Assembly (NCBI GenBank): GCA_002327305.1
Contig: DCUZ01000113.1
Coordinates: forward strand, 5,692-52,077
Direction: 5' to 3'
From: Holophagales bacterium UBA2201
GTDB taxonomy: Bacteria > Acidobacteriota > Thermoanaerobaculia > UBA2201
DNA length: 46,386 bases
The notes under the pieces are model-generated. The model searched no databases, was not told the origin of the DNA, and worked only from the letters and a program-made list of their open reading frames with translations. Each line of letters opens with the position of its first letter. Within the stretch, counting starts at the first letter, position 1. The translations under genes and the position numbers were made by a program. Positions 34,467 to 41,918 of this stretch are shown piece after piece.

Positions 34467-36977
34467 TCACCGCAACGCGGGGATGAAAATGGCGTCGCCG
34501 GTCCGGTTGTCCGCCACCGAGGCGTAGGCCGCGACCCGCCCCCCCGAAAGCACCGTCACCTCCACCCGTCCCCCCGTCAGGAGCCCGGCTCCGGGAATAA
34601 GATCCTCCAGGCGGCCCTGGATATTCCGGAAGGCCGGCACTCTCACCGGCTCCGGGGAGACGGCCACGATCATGCCCGCCTGGTCGAAAAGGGTCAGCGT
34701 CAGGGTGGTGTCCACCCCCGCGAACTCCGAGAAGCCCAGGTTGCACCGGTAGGTCGGCGTGGAGGCCACCTGCAGGACCTGCCCCGCCTGGGAGGGTCCG
34801 AGGCATTCCTCCTCCCCCATGGCCGGAATGGACTGGCCGTAGGTCCCCTCCCCGGTGGTGTTGAAGGTGCGGGATGACGCCAGGAACGGACCGTCGGCCC
34901 GCAGATGGAGGCTTCCCGCCGCATTGGATCCGGCGTCGGGGAACAGGGATCCGACGAGGTCCCGGATCACCTCCATGGCGTTCGGTGCCAGCGTGCGGTC
35001 GGCGGAGCGGACCGGCTGCCCCCCCGCGTGGAATTCCACGCTTACCGTCCGGGCCTGGTCCGTGGGATTGAACAGAGTGAGATCGGTGCTCCAGTCGGTG
35101 TCGAACCCCCCCCTCGTCTTGGCGGCGGCCGCGACGATCCGATGAAGGGCCGCGCCCGACGGCGGCGCCTTTTGGGCGGGAAGATAGACGGCGTCGCCGG
35201 TTCGGTTATCCACCACGGAGGCGTAGGCCAGGATGGCCCCCGTCTCCACCATCACCTCGGCGCGCAGATCCTGCCCGGAGGCGAGCCCCATTTCCGCAAG
35301 CGAGCGCTGGACCCACGCCCAGGGCAGGAGGGCCACCGGATGACCATCCACCAGAACCTCCCCCCCCGCATTGCGGAGGGTGACGCGCAGCGAGGACCCG
35401 TTCCCGGAAATGTCGGTAAAGCCGATGTTCGTGCGGTATTCTTCGGCGTGCTGCAGGCCGATCAGGTGGCCTGCCTCACCCGCCCTCACGGCGCTTGAGC
35501 CGAGGGCCGCGCCGGCCCCCTGTCCGGAAACGAACTGCCCGTAAGTGCCCTCGGGGGTTTGATTATAGGTTCGCGAAGTGATCATGATGGGGCCTTCGGA
35601 CACCACGCGCAGGCTCCCCGCCACCCCCCCCAACCCGAACAGGGATTCCACCAGGTTTTCCAGGAGGGGCGATTCCATCCCGCCCAGCAGGCCGGAATGG
35701 GACAGGGTCTCCGTCTCCTCCGGCCCCGTCTGCCGGGTCAGGAGAAGGTCGTACCGGACGGCCGTGGGGGCCGGGTTGAAGAGCATGGCATCGGTGCGCC
35801 AGTCGGTCCCCTGGGCGCCGCCGATCCGCGCCACGGTGGAGAGGAAACTCACCGAGGATCCCACCGTCACCACGATGGTCCCCGCGTCCTGGCAGTTCGC
35901 CCCGGCGGAATCGGTCATCGTCACGCTCCAGACGAAGGTCCCTCCGACCGGGTAGGTGTGGGAGGTCGGGTTGCCCATCCCGGAGGTTCCGTCGCCGAAA
36001 TCCCACAGGTAGGTGTACGGAGGGGTTCCGCCCGTAACGGCGGCCGTGAAGGCCACCTCCAGAGGCGGCTCGCCGACGGAGGGCGAAGCCGACGCCGAGC
36101 AGTCGATCGTGGCGGAGGTCGCGGTGATGGTGCCGGTCCTCTGGCACGAACCGCCCGCCATATCGGTCACGGCGAAAACCCATTGGTAAACGCCGGCCGA
36201 GAGGTAGGTGTGCTGAGGATTGGGCTGGGAGGATCCCCCGCCGTCCCCGAAATCCCAAACGTAGGAATAGGGCATGGTGCCCCCGGTCGCGGTTCCCATG
36301 AAGTCGACGGTCAGCGGAGCCGGACCGGTGTCGGTGGATGGGAACGCGGAGCAGGAGAAGGCCTCCTGGGTCACGGTCACCGTCCCCCCTTGGAGGCAGG
36401 TCTGGGCGGCCCCATCGGTCACGGTCAGCGACCATGCGTAGGAACCGGGGTTGGCGTAGGTATGGGTGACGGAAACGCCGGTCCCGCCCGCTCCGTCGCC
36501 GAAGGTCCAGGCGTAGGAATACCCTCCGGCCCCTCCCGAGGCCGAGGCCGAAAAAACCACCTGGAGCGGGGCGGTCCCCGACGTGGGGGCGGCGGACGCG
36601 GAGCAGGTCAGCCCTTGCCCCCCTCCGGAAACCGTAACGGTCCCGGCCATCGAGGGGCAGTGCGGGATGCAAAAGTAGGGAAAGGTCCCCGACGCACCGA
36701 AGGTGAACGAGAAGGTCCCCCCGGGCCCCTTGTTCCCCGAATTGAACATACCATCGGGGGAGCAGCCGGTCCCGCTGGTGACGGTGTGGATCCGGGATCC
36801 CTGATTGGTCCAGACCACCGTATCGCCACTATTGACCGTTATTGAAGCGGGCGAAAAAAAATCGTCCCCGATGCTGACGTTGAACGTGGCTCCCGCCGCC
36901 TGTTCCCCCCACCCAAAAACGAACACCGCGATCATCAGGACAACGGAGCGATTGATCCTGGGCGTGATGAATGACAT
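34467..36977 (-). CDS. Secreted cupredoxin-PKD protein with two copies of an uncharacterised C-terminal domain
   Basis: 836 residues. Signal peptide at 1-30. A plastocyanin-like domain (about 31-118) has a full type I copper set: His64, Cys103, His106, Met110. Three PKD domains follow (about 125-205, 207-290, 292-375), each with the WDFGDG/WTFGDG motif and each bounded by Cys residues. The last ~450 residues are two copies of a ~215-residue unit that starts near GTDWRTDAMLFNP / FDTDWSTDLTLFNP and ends with AYASVVDNRTGDAVYLPA / AYASVADNRTGDAIFIPA. Start chosen by AAAGGAG ten nt upstream and the signal peptide. Surface electron transfer or adhesion is possible. Confidence 0.85.
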   Translation of the reverse strand: MSFITPRINRSVVLMIAVFVFGWGEQAAGATFNVSIGDDFFSPASITVNSGDTVVWTNQGSRIHTVTSGTGCSPDGMFNSGNKGPGGTFSFTFGASGTFPYFCIPHCPSMAGTVTVSGGGQGLTCSASAAPTSGTAPLQVVFSASASGGAGGYSYAWTFGDGAGGTGVSVTHTYANPGSYAWSLTVTDGAAQTCLQGGTVTVTQEAFSCSAFPSTDTGPAPLTVDFMGTATGGTMPYSYVWDFGDGGGSSQPNPQHTYLSAGVYQWVFAVTDMAGGSCQRTGTITATSATIDCSASASPSVGEPPLEVAFTAAVTGGTPPYTYLWDFGDGTSGMGNPTSHTYPVGGTFVWSVTMTDSAGANCQDAGTIVVTVGSSVSFLSTVARIGGAQGTDWRTDAMLFNPAPTAVRYDLLLTRQTGPEETETLSHSGLLGGMESPLLENLVESLFGLGGVAGSLRVVSEGPIMITSRTYNQTPEGTYGQFVSGQGAGAALGSSAVRAGEAGHLIGLQHAEEYRTNIGFTDISGNGSSLRVTLRNAGGEVLVDGHPVALLPWAWVQRSLAEMGLASGQDLRAEVMVETGAILAYASVVDNRTGDAVYLPAQKAPPSGAALHRIVAAAAKTRGGFDTDWSTDLTLFNPTDQARTVSVEFHAGGQPVRSADRTLAPNAMEVIRDLVGSLFPDAGSNAAGSLHLRADGPFLASSRTFNTTGEGTYGQSIPAMGEEECLGPSQAGQVLQVASTPTYRCNLGFSEFAGVDTTLTLTLFDQAGMIVAVSPEPVRVPAFRNIQGRLEDLIPGAGLLTGGRVEVTVLSGGRVAAYASVADNRTGDAIFIPALR

Positions 36978-37057
36978 GGCAAAATGGCTCCTTTCACTAT
37001 TGTTTTGCTGGTATAACTTACCTATATTGACTAAACTGTTGGTCCCCCCGATTATTC

Positions 37058-37080
37058 CCATGGCCCTCCCTTTTCCATGG
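37058..37080. promoter_or_regulatory. Paired CCATGG sites upstream of the AAA ATPase gene
   Basis: Two CCATGG palindromes (37058-37063 and 37075-37080), start-to-start distance 17 bp, just upstream of the -35 zone of the plus-strand promoter. Possible operator; chance is not excluded. Confidence 0.25.
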
Positions 37081-37100
37081 AGAGCGCCCAGCCTCCGCTG

Positions 37101-37109
37101 TGCTACACT
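37101..37109 (+). promoter_or_regulatory. Extended -10 promoter of the AAA ATPase gene, predicted leaderless
   Basis: TGC-TACACT (TACACT at 37104-37109) ending 6 nt before the ATG at 37116; no Shine-Dalgarno sequence. Confidence 0.6.
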
Positions 37110-37115
37110 GATTTC

Positions 37116-38582
37116 ATGCGCGAAACCTTCCTGGCCATGAAGCAGATGGTCGCCCTCGGCCAGCCGGTCCTGGCGGTGTTGACGACCGAGGAGGAGCGCC
37201 TGGGGCGGCTCCTCAAGCACCTCTTCACGGAGGAGCGCCTCCTGTGGTGGACGGCCTTCTCGGGTCTGCGGTCGAAACAGGAGACCATAAAAGCCATCGC
37301 CGCCGCCGATGCCATCGCCCTCCTCCTCGACCGCCCCGAGCGGGCGGTCCTGGTCCTGCAGGATGTCCACCCGCTGATGACGGACCCCCATTTCATCCGC
37401 GCCCTCCGCGACGCCCACGCCCTGCTGAAGGGCACCGGCAAGGTGCTGGTCCTCACCGCCCCGTCGCTCGTGCTGCCGGAGGAACTGCGGGGCGAGGTGC
37501 AGGTGATGGAGATGGGCCTCCCCGGCGAGGATGAACTGCGCCCCCTCGTCCAGGGGTGGATCAAGCAGGCCCCGTTCACCCCCGGCCCCCTCTTCGTGGA
37601 CCACGCCGTGGCCATCCTTAAAGGGCTCAAACTCAATGAGGCGGAACTCTCCCTCCGCCGCACCCTCGCCGCCGCCTGTCCCGACGAGCCGGCCTTCCTG
37701 CGCCTCCTGATGCGGGAAAAGACCGACCGCGTCCGCCAGGAGGGGGTGCTGGAGGCCATCCCCATGGACTACTCGGTGGCCGACATCGGCGGCCTGGAGA
37801 ACCTCAAGGAGTGGCTGAGGGTGCGTGAGCGGTTCATTCAGATCTACCTCAAGGGGGAGAGCAAGATCATCCCCCGCGGCCTCCTCCTGATGGGCATAGC
37901 GGGGTGCGGGAAGTCCCTCTCGGTCAAGGCCATCTCCGACATCTGGAAGCTCCCCCTCTTCCGCCTCGACATGAACCTGGTCTTCTCCGAGAGCTACGGC
38001 CCGGCGGAGCAGGTGTTCCACAAGACCATCCGGTTCATGGAGACGGTGGCCCCCTCCATCCTCTGGATCGACGAGATCGAGATGGGCATCTCGGCCCAGG
38101 CCGACACCGGCGTGGCCGCCCGCATCTTCGCCAAGTTCCTCACCTGGATGCAGGAGCGGAAGGAGTTCGTCTTCGTGGCCGCCACGGCCAACCGCATCGA
38201 CCTCCTCCCCGCCGAGATGATCCGCCGCGGCCGCTTCGACCAGGTCTTCTTCGTGGACCTCCCCACCTCCGAGGAGCGGAAGGAGATCTTCCAGATCCAC
38301 CTCAAGCGCCGCGAAGAGGACCTTTCGCGGTTCGACTTCATCCTCCTGGCCCAGTCCACGGAGCACTACTCGGGGGCCGAGATCGAGCAGATCGTCGTCT
38401 CCGCCCTGGCCCGCTCCCTCTCCGAGGGGCGGCCGCTGCACCAGGACGACCTCTTCTGGGAGATCAACCACCTCATCCCCCTGGCCACCACGATGCAGGA
38501 GCAGATCAAGGCCCTCCGCTCCTGGGCGCGCAAGCGCGCCATCTCGGCCTCCAAGGGGCGCGGGGTGATGGACATCGAATAG
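37116..38582 (+). CDS. AAA+ ATPase, Ycf46-like
   Basis: 488 residues. The N-terminal ~230 residues form a degenerate P-loop-like domain (VLVLQDVHPLMTDPHFIRAL, LPEELRGEVQVMEMGLP), then a linker DYSVADIGGLENLKEWL and a classical AAA module with Walker A GIAGCGKS (about 259-267), Walker B ILWIDEIE (about 313-320), sensor 1 AATANRID and the arginine finger region IRRGRFDQVFFVDLP. This two-part layout is that of Ycf46 proteins, implicated in cyanobacterial CO2 response, but generally of unknown role. Start chosen by the -10 box. It is transcribed alone. Confidence 0.88.
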   Translation: MRETFLAMKQMVALGQPVLAVLTTEEERLGRLLKHLFTEERLLWWTAFSGLRSKQETIKAIAAADAIALLLDRPERAVLVLQDVHPLMTDPHFIRALRDAHALLKGTGKVLVLTAPSLVLPEELRGEVQVMEMGLPGEDELRPLVQGWIKQAPFTPGPLFVDHAVAILKGLKLNEAELSLRRTLAAACPDEPAFLRLLMREKTDRVRQEGVLEAIPMDYSVADIGGLENLKEWLRVRERFIQIYLKGESKIIPRGLLLMGIAGCGKSLSVKAISDIWKLPLFRLDMNLVFSESYGPAEQVFHKTIRFMETVAPSILWIDEIEMGISAQADTGVAARIFAKFLTWMQERKEFVFVAATANRIDLLPAEMIRRGRFDQVFFVDLPTSEERKEIFQIHLKRREEDLSRFDFILLAQSTEHYSGAEIEQIVVSALARSLSEGRPLHQDDLFWEINHLIPLATTMQEQIKALRSWARKRAISASKGRGVMDIE

Positions 38583-38880
38583 GCCCAAGGCCCCCGCCCG
38601 CCCGGTAGCGCGTAGACCGTAGCGCGCAGGGCGTTCCCCCGCCCGCCCGGTAGCGCGCAGACCGTAGACCGCAGGGCGTTCCCCCCCCCGCCCGGCGTGA
38701 ACTTTGATTGGGAATGTGGGGCCGACTCTCCAGTCGGCCGACTTCAATAATCCAAAACCGCAGGTCAGAGGACCGGCGCGTTCCCCCCCCCGCCCGGCGT
38801 GAACTTTGATTGGGAATGTGGGGCCGACTCTCCAGTCGGCCGACTTCAATAATCCAAAACCACAGGTCGGATGGAGCTAC
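38583..38880 (-). repeat. Two partial composite repeats, inverted relative to the 40.5-41.4 kb cluster
   Basis: Contains the two heptad arrays and then two copies of a ~115-bp segment (from about 38688 and 38796) with the GGCCGACT/AGTCGGCC hairpin, the adjacent TTCAATAATCCAAAACC word and the CCGCCCGGCGTGAAC linker. Here the hairpin foot reads GTGG instead of GTAG. Confidence 0.85.
38605..38677. repeat. Two GTAGNNC heptad arrays
   Basis: Four 7-bp units at 38605-38632 and four at 38650-38677, separated by a C/G-rich linker. Same unit as at 1504 and, in the opposite orientation, at 40.5-41.4 and 45.9 kb. Confidence 0.85.
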
Positions 38881-39097
38881 CTTGCGCTGCGACTCGCATG
38901 CGAGCGATTGAGCGGGGGCGAAATCCCAAGCCGCCATCTCGAATCCACACAGGGCCAGAGGCTTGAGACATCCCTCATGCCGATTCAGCCACGGACAGGT
39001 CACAGAACCGGGAAAACCTCATCCCCCGAGATTTGATCTCATTGTTTCCTGATGCCCCTCGTTGATCCCACCCGCCCCGACGGCACATGCCAGCGGC
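38881..39097. other. Intergenic stretch without a supported gene
   Basis: Between the inverted repeats and the GGDEF gene. It holds a 12-bp palindrome CTCGCATGCGAG (38893-38904) and a small GAGAT/ATCTC hairpin near 39030, but no convincing gene, tRNA or terminator. Confidence 0.5.
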
Positions 39098-40015
39098 CTA
39101 TTCGATCTCCACCGGCCCGCCGGGATGGACCTCGACGCGGTTGCGCCCCCCCTCTTTGGCGGTATAGAGCGCTTCGTCCGACCGCTTGAGGAGGGTCTCG
39201 GGGTTCTTGGGGAGGCCTTCCCCCGGGAACCCGGCCACGCCGAAGGAGGCGGTGAACTGCACCACCTCACCGCCCGCGGGGACGGTGAGCCGCTCGATCA
39301 TCTGCCGCATCCGCTCGGCGATGGTCCGGGCCGAGGCCGTGTCGGTGTTGGGCAGGAGGAGGAAGAACTCCTCGCCGCCGTACCGGGCCAGGACGTCGTA
39401 GGTGCGGATGGCCACCCGCAGGGCGGAGACGGCCCGCAGGAGGACGGCGTCGCCGGTGTCGTGGCCGTAGGCGTCGTTGATGGCCTTGAAGTGGTCCAGG
39501 TCGATCATCACCCCGGAGATGGGGGCCCGGGTCCGGGCGCTGCGGTTGAACTCCTCGCGCAGGCGCTGCATCAGATAGCGGCGGTTGTAGCATTCGGTCA
39601 GGGGGTCCTGGAGCGACATCATCAGGATCCGCTCCTGGTAGGCCTTCAACCTCAGCATCACCTTCAGCCGCGCCAGGAAGACGTGGTCGTTGATGGGCTT
39701 GGTCACGTATTCCACCGCCCCCAGTTCCAAACCCCGGATGATGTCCTCGGACTCCTGGAACGTCCCGGTCAGGAAGATGACCGGGATGGTCTTGGTGCGC
39801 TCCCGCGTCTGGAGGATGCGCAGGGCCTCGTAGCCCGTCATCTCGGGCATCTGGATGTCCATGGTGATCAGGTCCGGCAGGTGCTTGTCGGCCAGTGTGA
39901 GGGCGTCGATGCCGTTGGTGGCCTGCAGGACCTCCGCCTCGGGCATCGCCCCGACGATGAGGACCCGCAATTTCTCTCGGATGGTGACGGAGTCGTCCAC
40001 GATCAAAATCTTCAT
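39098..40015 (-). CDS. Response regulator-diguanylate cyclase (PleD/WspR-like)
   Basis: 305 residues. The receiver domain (1-120) has the acidic pair VDDS, phospho-acceptor Asp in LITMDIQMPEMTG, Thr in VIFLTGT and Lys in VTKPI. The GGDEF domain (about 135-300) has DPLTECYNRRYL, the active GGEEF loop and, five residues before it, RTYD, an intact I-site for product inhibition by c-di-GMP. It should make c-di-GMP when phosphorylated. The ATG at 40015 gives the standard MKILIVDDS start; the ATG at 40027 overlaps the -10 box. No cognate kinase is adjacent. Confidence 0.93.
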   Translation of the reverse strand: MKILIVDDSVTIREKLRVLIVGAMPEAEVLQATNGIDALTLADKHLPDLITMDIQMPEMTGYEALRILQTRERTKTIPVIFLTGTFQESEDIIRGLELGAVEYVTKPINDHVFLARLKVMLRLKAYQERILMMSLQDPLTECYNRRYLMQRLREEFNRSARTRAPISGVMIDLDHFKAINDAYGHDTGDAVLLRAVSALRVAIRTYDVLARYGGEEFFLLLPNTDTASARTIAERMRQMIERLTVPAGGEVVQFTASFGVAGFPGEGLPKNPETLLKRSDEALYTAKEGGRNRVEVHPGGPVEIE

Positions 40016-40025
40016 CAGGAGCCGC

Positions 40026-40034
40026 ATTGTACCA
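40026..40034 (-). promoter_or_regulatory. Extended -10 promoter of the GGDEF gene, predicted leaderless
   Basis: TGG-TACAAT on the minus strand (TACAAT at 40026-40031), 10 nt before the ATG at 40015. Confidence 0.55.
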
Positions 40035-40081
40035 GAAATCGGTCCCGCCGGAACAAACGGGGATCCGGGCTTGTTCAGGCG

Positions 40082-40090
40082 TGCGATAAT
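40082..40090 (+). promoter_or_regulatory. Extended -10 promoter of the thioesterase gene
   Basis: TGC-GATAAT (GATAAT at 40085-40090), leader about 64 nt that includes a heptad array and a GGAAGGA ribosome binding site. Confidence 0.5.
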
Positions 40091-40097
40091 AAAAGCA

Positions 40098-40125
40098 AGT
40101 TCACAGTCCCAAGTTCAAAGTTCGC
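40098..40125. repeat. Heptad array, unit AGTTCNN
   Basis: Four 7-bp units (AGTTCAC, AGTCCCA, AGTTCAA, AGTTCGC) inside the predicted leader of the thioesterase gene. Similar words occur at 29304. Confidence 0.75.
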
Positions 40126-40160
40126 GTTGCCCGCCCTTTGGCGGGCAGGAAGGATCGCCC

Positions 40161-40541
40161 ATGAGCCAAACCCGCCCCAGAGACCCCGCCATCCGCGTCA
40201 TGATGATGCCCAAGGACACGAACGCCCGCGGCACGATCTTCGGGGGCGTCATCCTCTCCCAAATCGACCAGGCGGGGGGCGTGGAGGCGATGCGGAGCGG
40301 TGCCAGCAACCCGGTCACGGTGCAGATGCGGACCGTGGAGTTCCACAGCCCCGTCTTCGTCGGCGACATCGTCTCCTATTATGCCGAGACGATCAAGACC
40401 GGCCGCACCTCCGTCACCGTGAAGGTCACGGTGGAGGCCCAGCACCGCCTCCCCCCCTTCGCCACCGACCTCGTCACCAGCGCCGAGGTGGTCTATGTCA
40501 ACGTGAACGAGGGGATGAAGCCGGTGCCCATCGTCCGGTAG
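40161..40541 (+). CDS. Acyl-CoA thioesterase, hotdog fold (YciA-like)
   Basis: 126 residues. Family marks are MMMPKDTNARGTIFGGVILSQIDQAGGVEA (residues 14-43 in outline), with the N-x-x-G-T-I-F-G-G motif and the catalytic Asp in SQIDQAG, followed by VEFHSPVFVGDIVSYYA and AEVVYVNVN. Such enzymes hydrolyse short to long acyl-CoAs; the chain length is not predictable. The ATG at 40161 is preceded by GGAAGGA. Divergent from the GGDEF gene and bracketed by repeats. Confidence 0.9.
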   Translation: MSQTRPRDPAIRVMMMPKDTNARGTIFGGVILSQIDQAGGVEAMRSGASNPVTVQMRTVEFHSPVFVGDIVSYYAETIKTGRTSVTVKVTVEAQHRLPPFATDLVTSAEVVYVNVNEGMKPVPIVR

Positions 40542-40641
40542 GCGCTGCGGGCTACGCGCTACCGGGCGGGCGGGGGACCGCGCTACGCGCTACGGTCTAC
40601 GCGCTACCGGGCGGGTGGGGGCCCCGCGCCGGTTCCCCGCC

Positions 40642-40665
40642 CCGCAGGCTGAAGCCTGCGGCTAC
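40642..40665 (-). repeat. GTAG-footed hairpin A (first of three)
   Basis: Minus strand: GTAG (40662-40665), stem CCGCAGGCT, 2-nt loop, AGCCTGCGG. Repeats at about 40919-40942 and 41158-41181. Confidence 0.85.
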
Positions 40666-40713
40666 AGAGCCGGCCCCACATTTCCAATCTGCGGCTTTGA
40701 GGGCGGTCGGGAT

Positions 40714-40737
40714 GTAGCGCAGGTCCTCTGACCTGCG
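40714..40737 (+). repeat. GTAG-footed hairpin B (first of three)
   Basis: GTAG (40714-40717), stem CGCAGGTC, 4-nt loop, GACCTGCG. Repeats at 40991 and 41230. Confidence 0.85.
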
Positions 40738-40756
40738 GTTTTGGATTATTGAAGTC

Positions 40757-40780
40757 GGCCGACTGGAGAGTCGGCCCTAC
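40757..40780 (-). repeat. GTAG-footed hairpin C (first of three)
   Basis: Minus strand: GTAG (40777-40780), stem GGCCGACT, 4-nt loop, AGTCGGCC. Repeats at about 41034 and 41273. Confidence 0.85.
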
Positions 40781-41396
40781 ATTCCCAATCAAACTTCACG
40801 CCGGGCGGGCGGGGGACCGCGCTACGCTCTACGGTCTACGCGCTACCGGGCGGGTGGAGGAACGCGCTACGGTCTGCGCGCTACCGGGCGGGCGGGGGCC
40901 TCGCGCCGGTCCTCCGCCCCGCAGGCTGAAGCCTGCGGCTACAGAGCCGGCCCCACATTTCCAATCTGCGGCTTTGAGGGCGGTCGGGATGTAGCGCAGG
41001 TCCTCCGACCTGCGGTTTTGGATTATTGAAGTCGGCCGACTGGAGAGTCGGCCCTACATTCCCAATCAAACTTCACGCCGGGCGGGTGGGGGACCGCGCT
41101 ACGCTCTGCGGTCTGCGCGCTACCGGGCGGGCGGGGGCCTCGCGCCGGTTCCCCGCCCCGCAGGCTGAAGCCTGCGGCTACAGAGCCGGCCCCACATTTC
41201 CAATCTGCGGCTTTGAGGGCGGTCGGGATGTAGCGCAGGTCCTCTGACCTGCGGTTTTGGATTATTGAAGTCGGCCGACTGGAGAGTCGGCCCTACATTC
41301 CCAATCAAACTTCACGCCGGGCGGGCGGGGGAACGCGCTACGCTCTGCGGTCTACGCGCTACCGGGCGGGTGGGGGCCCCGCGGCCTTCCGGCCAA

Positions 41397-41918
41397 TTAG
41401 AACCCTTCGAGGATGGAGGTGACGAGCGACTGGGCGAATTTCCCCGACAGTTCGTCCACCACGGCGTTGAGCAGATCGTAGTAGTCGGGGCTGGAGAGGT
41501 CGAGGGGGTACTTCTCCATGTACATGAAGGAGGCGTTCTCCCAATATTTGGTCTCCCCGTCGGGGGACGCCAGGGCGGCCTTGAGGGTGATGCCCACCTG
41601 GTACTCGGTGGCGCGCCCCTGTTCGTCGAGGGTCATGGGGATGGTGGTGAATTGGGTGATCTCCCCCTTGAGAACGGCGTCGGCCGCCCCGGGATCGGCC
41701 GTCAATTGGAACTGGCTGCGGTTGGCGAACTCGCGGCTGACGGTGTCGGTGAGGCGCTGTTCCAGTTCGGGCTGGTTGGTGGCGTTGACGAAGACGGGGA
41801 TGTGGATGCGGCGCACTTCGGGCGGGAGGGTGGACGAGGTCCCGACCAGGTGGTATCCGCACCCGGCCAGAAGGAGCAGACTACCCCACCACGAAATTGA
41901 CCAGTTTCTTCGGGACAT
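41397..41918 (-). CDS. lptE: LPS-assembly lipoprotein LptE
   Basis: 173 residues. LptE plugs the LptD barrel in LPS export to the outer membrane. A signal segment ends in the lipobox LLLAGC (about residues 15-20), followed by GYHLVG, the classic LptE start, RRIHIPVFVN, and a C-terminal amphipathic helix region (LNAVVDELSGKFAQSLV). The start lies 38 nt inside leuS, so it is coupled to it. LptE position after leuS is common in several phyla. Confidence 0.88.
   Translation of the reverse strand: MSRRNWSISWWGSLLLLAGCGYHLVGTSSTLPPEVRRIHIPVFVNATNQPELEQRLTDTVSREFANRSQFQLTADPGAADAVLKGEITQFTTIPMTLDEQGRATEYQVGITLKAALASPDGETKYWENASFMYMEKYPLDLSSPDYYDLLNAVVDELSGKFAQSLVTSILEGF

Larger units (their letters stand above)
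40542..41396 (+). repeat. Composite repeat cluster: three units of 239-277 bp
   Basis: Each unit runs: heptad array (GCGCTAC/GGTCTAC/GCTCTRC), CGGGCGGGYGGGG linker, hairpin A (CCGCAGGCT), hairpin B (CGCAGGTC), hairpin C (GGCCGACT), then the ACTTCACGCCGGGCGGG linker. Hairpin A begins at about 40642, 40919 and 41158, so the periods are 277 and 239; the 38-bp difference is one extra heptad segment. Units are nearly identical outside the arrays. It fills the whole 855-nt gap between the thioesterase and lptE; no gene inside is credible. Confidence 0.93.

Noticed and set aside
34467..38849. A single open frame of 1460 codons on the minus strand
   Set aside because: Only the part from 36977 down has a signal peptide, ribosome site and domains. 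The upstream part is antisense to the AAA ATPase gene and runs into the repeat cluster; high GC makes stops rare.
40604..41308. Three recurring 62-residue minus-strand frames in the composite repeat
   Set aside because: They recur only because the DNA repeats; they contain hairpins and heptads and have no ribosome sites.
40542..41396. CRISPR array
   Set aside because: Units are 239-277 bp and nearly identical throughout, without unique spacers, and no cas genes are present.
38583..41396. Insertion sequence or composite transposon
   Set aside because: No transposase gene, no terminal inverted repeats with target duplication; the elements look like trans-mobilised or passively expanded repeats.
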